From assembly GCA_040220135.1 (NCBI GenBank), contig JAVJTT010000032.1, positions 5,776 to 69,775 on the forward strand: a DNA stretch of 64,000 nt, read 5' to 3'. The DNA comes from CAJXMH01 sp040220135. GTDB taxonomy: Bacteria; Bacteroidota; Bacteroidia; Flavobacteriales_E; Vicingaceae. The notes under the pieces were generated by a model. It was not told the DNA's origin. It saw only the letters and a program-made list of their open reading frames with translations, and did not search any database. A program made the position numbers and the translations under genes. How positions within the stretch are numbered: position 1 is the stretch's first letter; each line of letters starts with the position of its first letter. Shown here piece after piece: positions 1 to 8,288 of this stretch.

Positions 1-355
1 CATTGTATTGGCTAGCGAAATCGTTATACCTAAAGTCAGAGGCTGAAACTACATCTTCAATTCCTTCTGAAGCACAAAACCTCTTCATAGCCATCGGTAG
101 GTCTTTAGAAACAATCAAACCAACTACTCCTTCTTTTTTTCCTAATTTTTCGTTGAAGGCTCTAGCTTCAGCTTGACAAATACCCGTATCCAAACTAGGA
201 ACGGCAATTAGTACCTTGTTTTTTCCATTGTAGTCTGAAAGTGAACCTTCGCTCAAATCTTCTTTTACAAAAGTAAAATCTTCAGCGGTATCTCCCACTG
301 ACGGAATCGTTCCACTTACTTTAATCGGATCGCCTTTAAATTTAATATTGCTCAT
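1..355 (-). CDS. tpx: thiol peroxidase (Tpx), C-terminus cut by window edge
   Basis: Atypical two-cysteine peroxiredoxin that reduces H2O2 and alkyl hydroperoxides using thioredoxin. The gene starts at the ATG complementary to 353-355 and runs off the left edge, giving 118 of the usual ~165 residues. The N-terminal half shows the Tpx hallmark PSLDTGICQAEARAFNE, with the peroxidatic Cys in the T-x-x-C position. The resolving Cys lies in KRFCASEGI. It is divergent from the hydrolase gene at 471; about 115 nt separate them, and this gap must hold both promoters. A near-consensus box TAATTTCG lies upstream on the minus strand. Family assignment is secure; the missing C-terminus cannot be checked. 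Confidence 0.93.
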   Translation of the reverse strand, partial: MSNIKFKGDPIKVSGTIPSVGDTAEDFTFVKEDLSEGSLSDYNGKNKVLIAVPSLDTGICQAEARAFNEKLGKKEGVVGLIVSKDLPMAMKRFCASEGIEDVVSASDFRYNDFASQYN

Positions 356-470
356 TTTTATTTTGATTTTGGTTTATCAGAATTTCTTCGAAATTAGTTA
401 CTCTAATTGGAAAATAGCCGAGTTTTAACTCTAATTAATATAGAATAACTTCGTTGTCTAATCTAAACCT

Positions 471-1682
471 ATGAGATCAGAAAAAGTTTCTTTCAGCAAT
501 CAAGAAGGGCAGCTGTTGAGTGGACAGCTTAAATTCCCTATTGATCAAGAGCCATTTGCATATGCTGTTTTTGCTCATTGCTTTACTTGCAATAAAAATT
601 TTAAGGCAGTACAAAATATTAGCAGAGGGCTTACATCCAATGGAATTGCGGTTCTACTATTTGATTTTACCGGCTTAGGACAAAGCGAAGGCGAGTTTGA
701 AAGCACCACTTTTAGTAGCAATATTTCAGACCTTTTTGCCGCCTGTGAGTTTTTAAGCGAAAACTACCAAGCTCCCAAAATCATGATCGGTCATTCGTTG
801 GGAGGTGCTGCTGCTTTATTTGCTGCAGAAAAACTTAAGCATATTGAATCTGTAGTTAGCATTGCTGCCCCTTTCGATCCCTACCATGTTACCCATTTAA
901 TTGCTGAAGAACTCGATGAAATAAAAGCGAAAGGCAAAGCCCAAGTTAATATAGGGGGACGACCCTTCACTATTTCTGAGCAATTTGTAAAGGATCTAGA
1001 AAGTCAAAAAGCAGAAGAGACGGCAAGAAAGCTTAGAAAGCCAATTTTGATTATGCATTCTCCGCAAGATAATATCGTGAGTATTGACAATGCAGCTAAG
1101 ATCTACCAAGAAGCTATGCATCCTAAAAGTTTTATTTCACTTGATGGTGCAGACCATTTAATGAGTAATGAAACTGATTCCATTTATGCCGGTAGCATGG
1201 CTGCCCATTGGGTACGTAAATATTTAGATAGCAAAACAGATGTAGAGTTGCAAAGTGACTCAAAAGTAGCTACCAAAACAGAAGCAGACAGTTTTACCAC
1301 AGAGGTAAAAGCAGCTAGTCATCACTTTATTGTCGATGAACCTAAAGAGGTTGGCGGCAATAACTATGGACCTTCTCCCTACGATCTGCTTTCTGCTGCT
1401 TTAGGTTCATGTACCTCTATGACCCTACAGCTTTATGCTAAACGAAAAAAGTGGGATCTGCAAGAAGTGACTGTACATATAAATCACCATAAAAAGCATG
1501 CACTAGACTGCGACGAATGCGGAAAAAAGTCAAGTAAAATTGACCACTTTGAAAGAGAAATTGAATTAGAAGGTGACCTTAACCAAGAGCAAAAAAGCAG
1601 GCTTTTAGAGATAGCCGACATGTGTCCGGTTCATCGAACTTTGCACAGCGACATAAAGGTGGTGACCGAACTTAAGAGCTAA
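471..1682 (+). CDS. alpha/beta-hydrolase fused to an OsmC-type domain
   Basis: Two-domain protein of 403 residues. Residues ~1-250 are an alpha/beta-hydrolase with nucleophile Ser109 in GHSLGG, acid Asp200 in HSPQDN and His229 in GADH, so the triad looks complete. Residues ~270-403 are an OsmC/Ohr-type domain with Cys314 (GSCTS) and Cys385 (MCPVH), the pair that reduces organic hydroperoxides in OsmC/Ohr proteins. Known relatives are annotated as bifunctional alpha/beta hydrolase/OsmC family proteins; the physiological substrate is not known to me. The position beside tpx fits a peroxide-detoxification role, perhaps hydrolysis of a peroxidised ester followed by reduction, but that is inference. 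A weak promoter-like box TAACTTCG lies at 446-453. Confidence 0.88.
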   Translation: MRSEKVSFSNQEGQLLSGQLKFPIDQEPFAYAVFAHCFTCNKNFKAVQNISRGLTSNGIAVLLFDFTGLGQSEGEFESTTFSSNISDLFAACEFLSENYQAPKIMIGHSLGGAAALFAAEKLKHIESVVSIAAPFDPYHVTHLIAEELDEIKAKGKAQVNIGGRPFTISEQFVKDLESQKAEETARKLRKPILIMHSPQDNIVSIDNAAKIYQEAMHPKSFISLDGADHLMSNETDSIYAGSMAAHWVRKYLDSKTDVELQSDSKVATKTEADSFTTEVKAASHHFIVDEPKEVGGNNYGPSPYDLLSAALGSCTSMTLQLYAKRKKWDLQEVTVHINHHKKHALDCDECGKKSSKIDHFEREIELEGDLNQEQKSRLLEIADMCPVHRTLHSDIKVVTELKS

Positions 1683-1875
1683 GCTTTGCATTCTAATAGC
1701 GGTAACTTTTCTTCTCCTTCAGCTTGAAGAAAAGTAATAGAATTGTATTCTTAATAGAAAGGCTTCTAATCACTTAATAAGCTTTTCAATCCAATACCTT
1801 TTTGAAACGATTCAGATATTTTTGCTACAAATAAGGCCAATTTCTTCTCGCGAAGACCTAAAAAAAGATATGAAG

Positions 1876-3318
1876 CTAAACTTTCAAAAAAGCCTCTTCA
1901 CCAAAAAATTGAGGGTGAAAGTTGACCAAGTAAAGTCGTTCAGTTGCCCTTGTAATAGCCGTGTATAGCCAGCGTAAATACTCTTTATCTACCATTTCTT
2001 CGGTTAAGTAACCTTGATCAACAAAAACAGCCTTCCACTGCCCCCCTTGAGATTTATGGCAGGTAACCGCATAGGCAAATTTAATCTGTAAGGCATTCAA
2101 ATAAGGATCTTTTCGGATGGCTTCGTTTTGTTTTTTCTTGGTCGACAAATCGAAATAATCTGCCTTTACACTTTGATAGAGTTGCATCGATTTCTCTTTC
2201 TCTAATGCAGGACTTTCTGACTGAATCACATCCAACAACAACTTGGCCTCAATGGTTGGCTGCTTAGGGTAGTCTAGTAAACGAAGGCTAGCTTCTATAA
2301 AGCGAAAGCCATGCAAATGTTCTTCATTACCCAAGCCCATAACCTCAGCTATGTCTCCATTGGCAATAAAACCAGCCGGTGCTTTTTCTCCTAACCAGAA
2401 GTAGTTGTTCTTAACTACCATAATAAAGTCACCGGTAGAAATTTCTTCTTCCTGTCCTCGAATCCGGATTCTAACTTGTTGGTTAAACTCATTAGCTCTT
2501 TTGTTCGATCGCGTTACAATCATCACCTCTTCTTCGCCAAAGTCTGCGACTGCTTGGTGAAGCTCATCCTCCAGCTCCATGCCGTTGATTCGTTTTACAT
2601 CCTCAAAACCTGCTGTATCGAATAGTATTTTCGGCTCTTCACTGGCAATTTGTTGCCTTAAAGTGGTTGCATTTTGCAAAATGCCTGACTGTTTCGCTTG
2701 TCGCAAAACTTCTTTTAACTCTACTCCTTTCAATTTTAGGTTAAAGTTGCTTTGCAAGTATTTCGGATCTAATGCCGGACTAAGTTCACTGCCAACTGGC
2801 GGCAATTGGGCAATATCTCCAATCAGTACCAAACGACAATTTTTTCCAGAATACACATATTCCATTAAATCTTCTAGTAAGGATCTACTTTGCCAATCTG
2901 AGCTACTTAAAATGCCTCCTTTATCAGCTATCATGGAGGCCTCATCTACCATAAAAACCGTGTTGGTGTGTAAATTTGCTGCTAACTCAAATCTAACTTG
3001 TCCATCCGCTCCTTTTTTACTCTGGTAGATTTTTTTGTGAATGGTAAAAGCCGGCTTCTGTGAAAATTTGGACAAGACTTTTGCCGCACGACCGGTGGGT
3101 GCAAGTAAAACTGATTTGTATCGAAAGCGAGGTAGCGTTTTCACCAAAGCCCCTACCGCGGTTGTTTTACCCGTTCCGGCATACCCACGAATAATAAAAG
3201 CCGGTCGATCAATAGGCTGAAAGAGGAAACGTTCCATACGATCGATCAAGTCCAATTGGTCTGAACTTGCCTCTCCCGGAAGGTGACTAAAAAATGTTTC
3301 TTTAAACTGACTGCTCAC
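1876..3318 (-). CDS. RecD-like ATP-dependent DNA helicase
   Basis: Superfamily 1 helicase of 480 residues, close in layout to stand-alone RecD-like/AAA_30 helicases. Walker A is GYAGTGKTT at residues 45-53, Walker B VDEAS at 124-128. The C-terminal UvrD_C_2-type part carries TCHKSQGGQW and the arginine-finger motif YTAITRATERLY. It lacks the long N-terminal extension of classical RecD2, so I do not use that name. The start at 3318 is GTG; no in-frame ATG occurs before residue 28, which is too close to Walker A, and a promoter box TATTTTTG (3338-3345, minus) lies just upstream. Likely role: DNA repair or recombination. Divergent from the gene at 3433. Confidence 0.88.
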   Translation of the reverse strand: MSSQFKETFFSHLPGEASSDQLDLIDRMERFLFQPIDRPAFIIRGYAGTGKTTAVGALVKTLPRFRYKSVLLAPTGRAAKVLSKFSQKPAFTIHKKIYQSKKGADGQVRFELAANLHTNTVFMVDEASMIADKGGILSSSDWQSRSLLEDLMEYVYSGKNCRLVLIGDIAQLPPVGSELSPALDPKYLQSNFNLKLKGVELKEVLRQAKQSGILQNATTLRQQIASEEPKILFDTAGFEDVKRINGMELEDELHQAVADFGEEEVMIVTRSNKRANEFNQQVRIRIRGQEEEISTGDFIMVVKNNYFWLGEKAPAGFIANGDIAEVMGLGNEEHLHGFRFIEASLRLLDYPKQPTIEAKLLLDVIQSESPALEKEKSMQLYQSVKADYFDLSTKKKQNEAIRKDPYLNALQIKFAYAVTCHKSQGGQWKAVFVDQGYLTEEMVDKEYLRWLYTAITRATERLYLVNFHPQFFGEEAFLKV

Positions 3319-3337
3319 TGAATGTAATGCTTGTGGT

Positions 3338-3345
3338 CAAAAATA
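3338..3345 (-). promoter_or_regulatory. -7 promoter box for the RecD-like helicase gene
   Basis: The minus strand reads TATTTTTG, a full match to the Bacteroidota TAnnTTTG box, 19 nt before the GTG start at 3318. I see no good TTG element at -33, so this is a half-supported promoter. Confidence 0.4.
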
Positions 3346-3360
3346 ACCTAAAATCAATGC

Positions 3361-3400
3361 CTGTCAGGGATTTGACAGACACAAAAAAATTGTAGATTTG
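3361..3400 (+). promoter_or_regulatory. promoter of the 3433 gene with an inverted repeat over the -33 box
   Basis: TTTG at 3371-3374 and TAGATTTG at 3393-3400 are separated by 18 nt, a full match to the Bacteroidota sigma-A promoter. An inverted repeat CTGTCA (3361-3366) / TGACAG (3373-3378) overlaps the -33 element, which is where a repressor could act. The downstream operon runs 3433 through at least 5869. Confidence 0.6.
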
Positions 3401-3432
3401 TGTGCGTTGAAAAATACTAAACCCTATTATCC

Positions 3433-4011
3433 ATGAAAATTGCCATTCAGCTTGTTTTACTTGCCATCGCAGCAGTTTTATCCTATTTAATTTACGACGG
3501 AATTCAAAACAAAATTGAATTTCAGAAAGAAGCAGAAAGCCGAAGAGAAATTGTTCAAGAGCGATTGCTAAACGTGGTTGAGGCTCAAAAAGAGTTTAAA
3601 ACAGAAAAAGGTCGTTATGCTAATAGTTTCAACGAATTAATTGGCTTTTTGGAAAGTGATTCCCTAACCATTGTAAAAGCAATTGGCAGTGTTCCGGATA
3701 CTATGACAGAGGTTGAAGCCGTTAAGCAAGGCATTGTTATTCGAGATACGGCTTTGGTTCCTGCTTCTACTATTTTCCCAGAAGGATTTGCCTTTGATTC
3801 TTTGCGTTATGTTCCCTTTAGTGGTGGCTCAGAATTTAAGATCAAAGCAGATGTTATTGAAAAAAACAAAGTAAACGTTAATGTATTTGAGACTTACACC
3901 ACTTTAGGCGAAGTTTACAAAGGCTTGAATACAAAAAGCGAAAACGTTGACCTCGACGATCGCTTGCAAGTTGGTTCTTTAACCGAACCCATCACGAGCG
4001 GAAACTGGTAA
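3433..4011 (+). CDS. conserved hypothetical protein with N-terminal membrane anchor
   Basis: Not a family I can name. It has 192 residues: a hydrophobic anchor at ~4-22, then a charged helical stretch (~27-62) that includes VVEAQKEFKTEKGRYANSFNELIGFL. This resembles the helix-plus-linker start of type IV pilin or pseudopilin-like proteins (the E..F....G.Y......L pattern), followed by a mixed alpha/beta periplasmic part. It is the first gene of a plus-strand run with DUF3822 (12 nt gap), rsmD and coaD. A strong promoter precedes it. The pilin-like reading is inference; there is no prepilin peptidase site that I can recognise. Confidence 0.7.
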   Translation: MKIAIQLVLLAIAAVLSYLIYDGIQNKIEFQKEAESRREIVQERLLNVVEAQKEFKTEKGRYANSFNELIGFLESDSLTIVKAIGSVPDTMTEVEAVKQGIVIRDTALVPASTIFPEGFAFDSLRYVPFSGGSEFKIKADVIEKNKVNVNVFETYTTLGEVYKGLNTKSENVDLDDRLQVGSLTEPITSGNW

Positions 4012-4023
4012 TCACCCCATTTT

Positions 4024-4881
4024 ATGGCTAACACTCCGGCGCTGCAAAAGCGATTTATCGACCAAAGTTACGAGTCGAAGCTTTCGCAATTGGAGTTGTA
4101 CTTGAACTTAAGCAAGCAATACCTGCAAGCTTTGTACTACTCACCTGCCGATAAGCAATTTGTTGGCTTTGAAGAGTATTACCTTGGCGATAACGAAAGC
4201 TGGTCTTTGGCTTTAGATCCTATCCGATTAGCGGTTCAAGAATTTTCAGGAGATTTTAAACGGGTCCAACTTTGTTTATCTACTCCTATTTATACTCACA
4301 TTCCTACGGTACTTTTTATTGAATCAGTGGCAGAAAATTATTTGTTACTCAACCATAAAGTGCCGGTAAAATCTTCTGAAGTAAAGAGCAATGAAGTAAG
4401 TAGTTTGCAGCTAACCGTAGCCTATGAGTTTCCTTTTTTAATTGAAAATGTGTTTCAAGCGCATTTTAACCTTTCCGGAATTCATCACGAAAGTGTTGCC
4501 TTACTAGAATATTTTAGTGCCAAGAAAAAAAGAGAAAAAAACGAGGTCTACCTACACGTTCAATATCATCACTTTCACCTTGTTCAATTTAATGAGAATG
4601 GCTTGGTCTTCTACAATCGTTTTGAATATTCTACGGTAGAGGATTTTATGTACTATTTGCTCTATGCCTTTGAACAATTGAAAATTGATCGAGAAAGTGT
4701 AAACCTCTTGGTTTTTGGGGAGCTGGAAGAGGAGTCTTCAGTTTACAAAATGCTCTACAAATACGTGAGGAAGTTGAATATTGAAAAGAGACCTAAAAGC
4801 ATCAATGAATCTCAAGTTCTTAGTCAACTTGGCGAATCGCACTTCTTTAACCTATTTAATCAATACTTATGCGAATCATAG
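4024..4881 (+). CDS. DUF3822 family protein
   Basis: This 285-residue soluble protein matches the Bacteroidota DUF3822 family, which commonly precedes rsmD; that context is reproduced here. No catalytic motif is obvious. The C-terminal half has the pattern VNLLVFGELEEESSVYKMLYKYVR, which could suit a Rossmann/actin-like fold, but I cannot show this. Its end overlaps the rsmD start by 13 nt, suggesting translational coupling. The preceding gene may encode a pilin-like protein, and a PilM/actin-like partner would make sense; that is speculation. Confidence 0.8.
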   Translation: MANTPALQKRFIDQSYESKLSQLELYLNLSKQYLQALYYSPADKQFVGFEEYYLGDNESWSLALDPIRLAVQEFSGDFKRVQLCLSTPIYTHIPTVLFIESVAENYLLLNHKVPVKSSEVKSNEVSSLQLTVAYEFPFLIENVFQAHFNLSGIHHESVALLEYFSAKKKREKNEVYLHVQYHHFHLVQFNENGLVFYNRFEYSTVEDFMYYLLYAFEQLKIDRESVNLLVFGELEEESSVYKMLYKYVRKLNIEKRPKSINESQVLSQLGESHFFNLFNQYLCES

Positions 4882-5417
4882 GCGGCTCGCAGAAAGGCAG
4901 AAAATTCAGTCCCCCCAAAAAACTACCGGTAAGACCCACTACAGATTTTGCCAAAGAAGGACTTTTTAATGTTCTCCAAAACCACCTCGACTTTGAAAAC
5001 CTTAGCGTATTGGATCTTTGTGCCGGTACCGGGAACATGAGCTTTGAATTTGCTTCAAGAGGAGCACAAAAAGTGGTAGCTGTTGATCAGCATTTTGGCT
5101 GTATTAAATACATTAAAAACATTGCAAAAGAGCTAGAATTTAGCAGCCTGACGGCCTATAAAGCAGAACTAATTCGATTTTTAAAAAAGCCAAGCAAGCA
5201 AACTCCCTTTGACCTCATTTTTGCAGACCCTCCATATGGCATGGAAGGCACAGAAAAGCTTGCAGACCTGGTTTTTGAATCCAACTTGCTTGTTTCAAAC
5301 GGTTTGTTTGTTCTGGAGCATAACCGAGATTTTACATTCAACGACCATCCCCTTTTCCTCTTGAGCAGGAAATATGGAAATGTTAACTTTACTTTCTTTC
5401 AAGCTACTCATACATGA
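4869..5417 (+). CDS. rsmD: 16S rRNA (guanine(966)-N(2))-methyltransferase RsmD
   Basis: Methylates G966 of 16S rRNA using S-adenosylmethionine. The protein has 182 residues. The N-terminus MRIIGGSQKGRKF and RPTTDFAKEGLFN are RsmD hallmarks. The SAM-binding motif LDLCAGTGN lies at residues 48-56 and the catalytic DPPY at 120-123. It overlaps DUF3822 by 13 nt upstream and coaD by 4 nt (ATGA) downstream, so the three genes are almost certainly co-translated. The rsmD-coaD pairing is conserved in many bacteria. Confidence 0.96.
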   Translation: MRIIGGSQKGRKFSPPKKLPVRPTTDFAKEGLFNVLQNHLDFENLSVLDLCAGTGNMSFEFASRGAQKVVAVDQHFGCIKYIKNIAKELEFSSLTAYKAELIRFLKKPSKQTPFDLIFADPPYGMEGTEKLADLVFESNLLVSNGLFVLEHNRDFTFNDHPLFLLSRKYGNVNFTFFQATHT

Positions 5418-5869
5418 AGAAAATAGCAGTTTTTCCGGGTTCTTTCGACCCCATTACTTTAGGCCACGTTTCAGTGGTAAAGCGCGCGCTTCCCCTGTTT
5501 GATGAAATTATTGTGGCCATTGGAAACAATTCTCAGAAGAACTACATGTTCGACTTACATCAAAGAGCAGACTGGATTGAGGGAGCTTTCAAAGACAAAA
5601 AGATCAAAGTTGACATTTATAACACTTTAACGATTGAGTATTGTCAATCAGTTGGGGCACAATATTTACTTCGAGGCCTCCGAAATCAAATGGACTTTGA
5701 ATATGAACGTTCCATTGCACAAATGAATCGCCAACTGAATTCAGAAATAGAAACGGTATTTCTTTTCACTGAATTAGAGTATGCGGCAATAAACTCTACC
5801 ATTGTACGTGATATCATTCGGAACAATGGCGATGCCAGTCAATTTATTCCGAATAACATCGTTTATTAG
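5414..5869 (+). CDS. coaD: phosphopantetheine adenylyltransferase (CoaD)
   Basis: Transfers AMP from ATP to 4'-phosphopantetheine, the penultimate step of coenzyme A synthesis. The protein has 151 residues, close to the usual ~160. It shows the nucleotidyltransferase signature PGSFDPITLGH near residues 8-18 and the second motif INSTIVRDIIR near residue 125. The ATGA overlap with rsmD and a 2-nt gap to the next gene place it inside the operon. Confidence 0.97.
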   Translation: MKKIAVFPGSFDPITLGHVSVVKRALPLFDEIIVAIGNNSQKNYMFDLHQRADWIEGAFKDKKIKVDIYNTLTIEYCQSVGAQYLLRGLRNQMDFEYERSIAQMNRQLNSEIETVFLFTELEYAAINSTIVRDIIRNNGDASQFIPNNIVY

Positions 5870-5871
5870 AA

Positions 5872-7239
5872 ATGAAATTACTCTCCATTCTATTCTGCTG
5901 CCTTTTGTGCTTTCCTTTGTTTTCAGCGGAAACGGTAGTGCAAGGGAACATTAATGGTTTTGATACCAAAACCATTAAGCTAGCGGTTGTGGAAGACTTT
6001 ATCACTTCTAACAAAAAGTATATCGCGGAATCTACCATACAAGAAGGAAGTTTTAAGCTAGTCATTAAGTTGGAAGAGGTACAACAGCTTTTTCTTAAAG
6101 TTGAAGATAAAGAAAGTAGCTTTTTCGCTGAACCAGGTAAGGTGTATAACTTGCTTTTAAGCTATGACCTAAGTAAAAATGAAGGCCGAGCCTATAACAA
6201 GATCTTAGATTTAAAAATGGCTTACCCAAAAGCGGGTGAGCTTAATCAAAAGATAAAGTCTTTTAATGGCGAAATGAGGGATTTCTTTGCAGAGAATCAC
6301 GAAAAGTTTATTGTAAAAAATGCTTCGAAGGAAATTGAAAATTTTATCGGCAAAATGGAGGCAGAAGAAAAATACCAAAGCCCTGCCTTTGTTGAAAATT
6401 ATGTACGCTATGCCCTAGCCAACTTAAAAGACATAAACCAAGAACCCAAAAAAGCACTTTTTGAAAGCTACTTGCAAGGCCAAGATGTTCTTTATCACCA
6501 CAAAGAATACATGAATTTTTTTCTACAGTTTTTTCAAGAGGATTTTGGCCAGTTTTGCATTACCAAAGAAGGGGCAAAACTATTGAGAGCTATTATGTTT
6601 GAAAAAGACATGGAGCAAAGCCTCAAGCTTATCGAAGCAGGTAAATCTTTTAAACAAAGAGCTTTGGCTGAACTCTATTTTATTAACGGCTTATTCGAAG
6701 TCTACCACAAAAAAACAATTGAGCAGGAAAGTAATTTAGCCATGCTAACCCAACTATCAGAAAAAGCGAGCAATCCCGAGGCAAGGCAAATTGCAAAGTC
6801 TGTTTTAAATGCTTTAGAAGCTTACGGAAAAGAGCAAGTCGCACCTGCCTTTAGTCTTTATAACCAAAAAGGTGAATTGCTTCAACTCAGCGATTTCAAA
6901 GGCAAACCTGTTTATTTAAATTTTTGGGCAGATTGGTCTATTCCCAGTTTAAAGCAATTAAGTGTTTTAAAAAAGCTTCATCAAGATTATGGTGACAAAA
7001 TTCACTTTGTTAGTATCAACTTAGATGAAGATCCGGAAAAAATGAATCAGATCATTGCTGATCGTGAATTAAAGTGGACCTTCTTGCATTACAACAACGA
7101 TTATGAGATCCGAGAAAAATACCAAGTAAAGGCGGTGCCATCCTATTATTTGATCGATGAGAATGGCAAAATGCTGAATGCTTACGCCCCAGGCCCTGTC
7201 GAAATTGAGCGAAAGCTTTACCAAATGAGTCAGCAGTAA
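5872..7239 (+). CDS. TlpA/thioredoxin-like protein lacking the CxxC cysteines
   Basis: Secreted protein of 455 residues with a signal peptide (1-19, ending FSAE), an N-terminal DUF4369-like beta region, a helical middle, and a C-terminal thioredoxin fold (~330-455) of the TlpA/AhpC-TSA type. The fold is well kept: APAFSLYNQKGELLQLSDFKGKPVYLNFWADW, and the cis-proline loop VKAVPSYYLID. The active site W-C-x-x-C is replaced by W-S-I-P-S (Ser356, Ser359), so it cannot act as a disulfide oxidoreductase. A binding or structural role is likely. It lies 2 nt after coaD. Confidence 0.87.
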   Translation: MKLLSILFCCLLCFPLFSAETVVQGNINGFDTKTIKLAVVEDFITSNKKYIAESTIQEGSFKLVIKLEEVQQLFLKVEDKESSFFAEPGKVYNLLLSYDLSKNEGRAYNKILDLKMAYPKAGELNQKIKSFNGEMRDFFAENHEKFIVKNASKEIENFIGKMEAEEKYQSPAFVENYVRYALANLKDINQEPKKALFESYLQGQDVLYHHKEYMNFFLQFFQEDFGQFCITKEGAKLLRAIMFEKDMEQSLKLIEAGKSFKQRALAELYFINGLFEVYHKKTIEQESNLAMLTQLSEKASNPEARQIAKSVLNALEAYGKEQVAPAFSLYNQKGELLQLSDFKGKPVYLNFWADWSIPSLKQLSVLKKLHQDYGDKIHFVSINLDEDPEKMNQIIADRELKWTFLHYNNDYEIREKYQVKAVPSYYLIDENGKMLNAYAPGPVEIERKLYQMSQQ

Positions 7240-7294
7240 AAGCAAAGCAGCTTTTCCCTATTTTTATAGAGGTAATTAAAGTAAACTTATTCTC

Positions 7295-8242
7295 ATGGAA
7301 AGCTACATCAGCACGCTCATTTTTGTCATCATTTCGCTCCTCTTGTTAAAAGGAGCCTTTTTTATGGTCAAACAACAAACCTCCGGAATCGTAGAGCGAT
7401 TTGGCCGGTTTAATAGCATTCGAACTTCAGGTTTGCAGTTAAAAATTCCCTTTATCGATCGGGTGGTCGGGCGAATAAATTTAAAAGTTCAGCAGCTTGA
7501 TGTGATGGTGGAAACCAAAACTCGTGATGATGTTTTTGTTCGTCTAAAGATTTCCGTACAATTTCAAGTAGTAAGGTCGAAAGTGTACGATGCCTTTTAC
7601 AAGTTGGAAAACTCTTCGGCGCAAATCACCTCCTATGTATTTGATGTAGTGCGAGCAGAAGTTCCCAAAATGAAATTGGATGATGTATTTGTTCGTAAAG
7701 ACGATATTGCCATTGCTGTAAAAGGTGAACTAAATGATGCCATGCAGGATTATGGCTATGACATTATTAAAACGTTGGTCACAGATATTGACCCGGATGA
7801 ACAAGTAAAATCGGCCATGAATCGGATTAACGCCTCTGAAAGAGAGAAAGTTGCCGCTGAATTTGAAGCAGAAGCAGACCGGATTAAAATTGTGGCAAAA
7901 GCCAGTGCTGAAGCTGAAAGCAAGCGCCTTCAAGGACAAGGAATTGCCGATCAAAGAAGAGAAATTGCTCGTGGCTTAGAAGAAAGTGTAGAAGTACTAA
8001 ATAAGGTGGGAATTAACTCGCAAGAAGCCTCTGCTTTAATTGTAGTAACGCAACATTACGACACATTGCAATCGCTTGGTGAAGAAACAGACAGCAATTT
8101 AATTTTATTGCCCAATGCCCCACAAGCAGGAAGTGATATGTTGAACAACATGATTGCTTCTTTTACGGCTTCCAATCAAATTGGAGAAAAAATGAAAGCC
8201 AAAAACAAACAAAAGAAAGACGACCAAGAAAGCAATTCTTAA
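7295..8242 (+). CDS. SPFH/band 7 domain membrane protein
   Basis: Stomatin/prohibitin-like protein of 315 residues. It has one N-terminal membrane segment (~5-25), then the SPFH domain starting TSGIVERFGRFNSI with the VQQLDVMVETKTRDDVFV core. A long Ala/Glu-rich coiled coil follows (~185-235, KVAAEFEAEADRIKIVAKASAEAESKR), then a polar tail ending in lysines and glutamines. Such proteins form large rings that organise membrane microdomains and often modulate proteases such as FtsH; ftsH is present 3 kb away but there is no direct link. The gap to the TlpA-like gene is 55 nt. Confidence 0.92.
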   Translation: MESYISTLIFVIISLLLLKGAFFMVKQQTSGIVERFGRFNSIRTSGLQLKIPFIDRVVGRINLKVQQLDVMVETKTRDDVFVRLKISVQFQVVRSKVYDAFYKLENSSAQITSYVFDVVRAEVPKMKLDDVFVRKDDIAIAVKGELNDAMQDYGYDIIKTLVTDIDPDEQVKSAMNRINASEREKVAAEFEAEADRIKIVAKASAEAESKRLQGQGIADQRREIARGLEESVEVLNKVGINSQEASALIVVTQHYDTLQSLGEETDSNLILLPNAPQAGSDMLNNMIASFTASNQIGEKMKAKNKQKKDDQESNS

Positions 8243-8288
8243 AGTGCAGTCTTGCTTTGGCATGACTTAACTCCTTTGATTAGCTAGA

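Noticed and set aside
1705..1735. Perfect 10-bp inverted repeat ACTTTTCTTC / GAAGAAAAGT between convergent genes
   Set aside because: It could be a weak terminator, but no T tract follows either side and the stem is AT-rich, so I do not call it.
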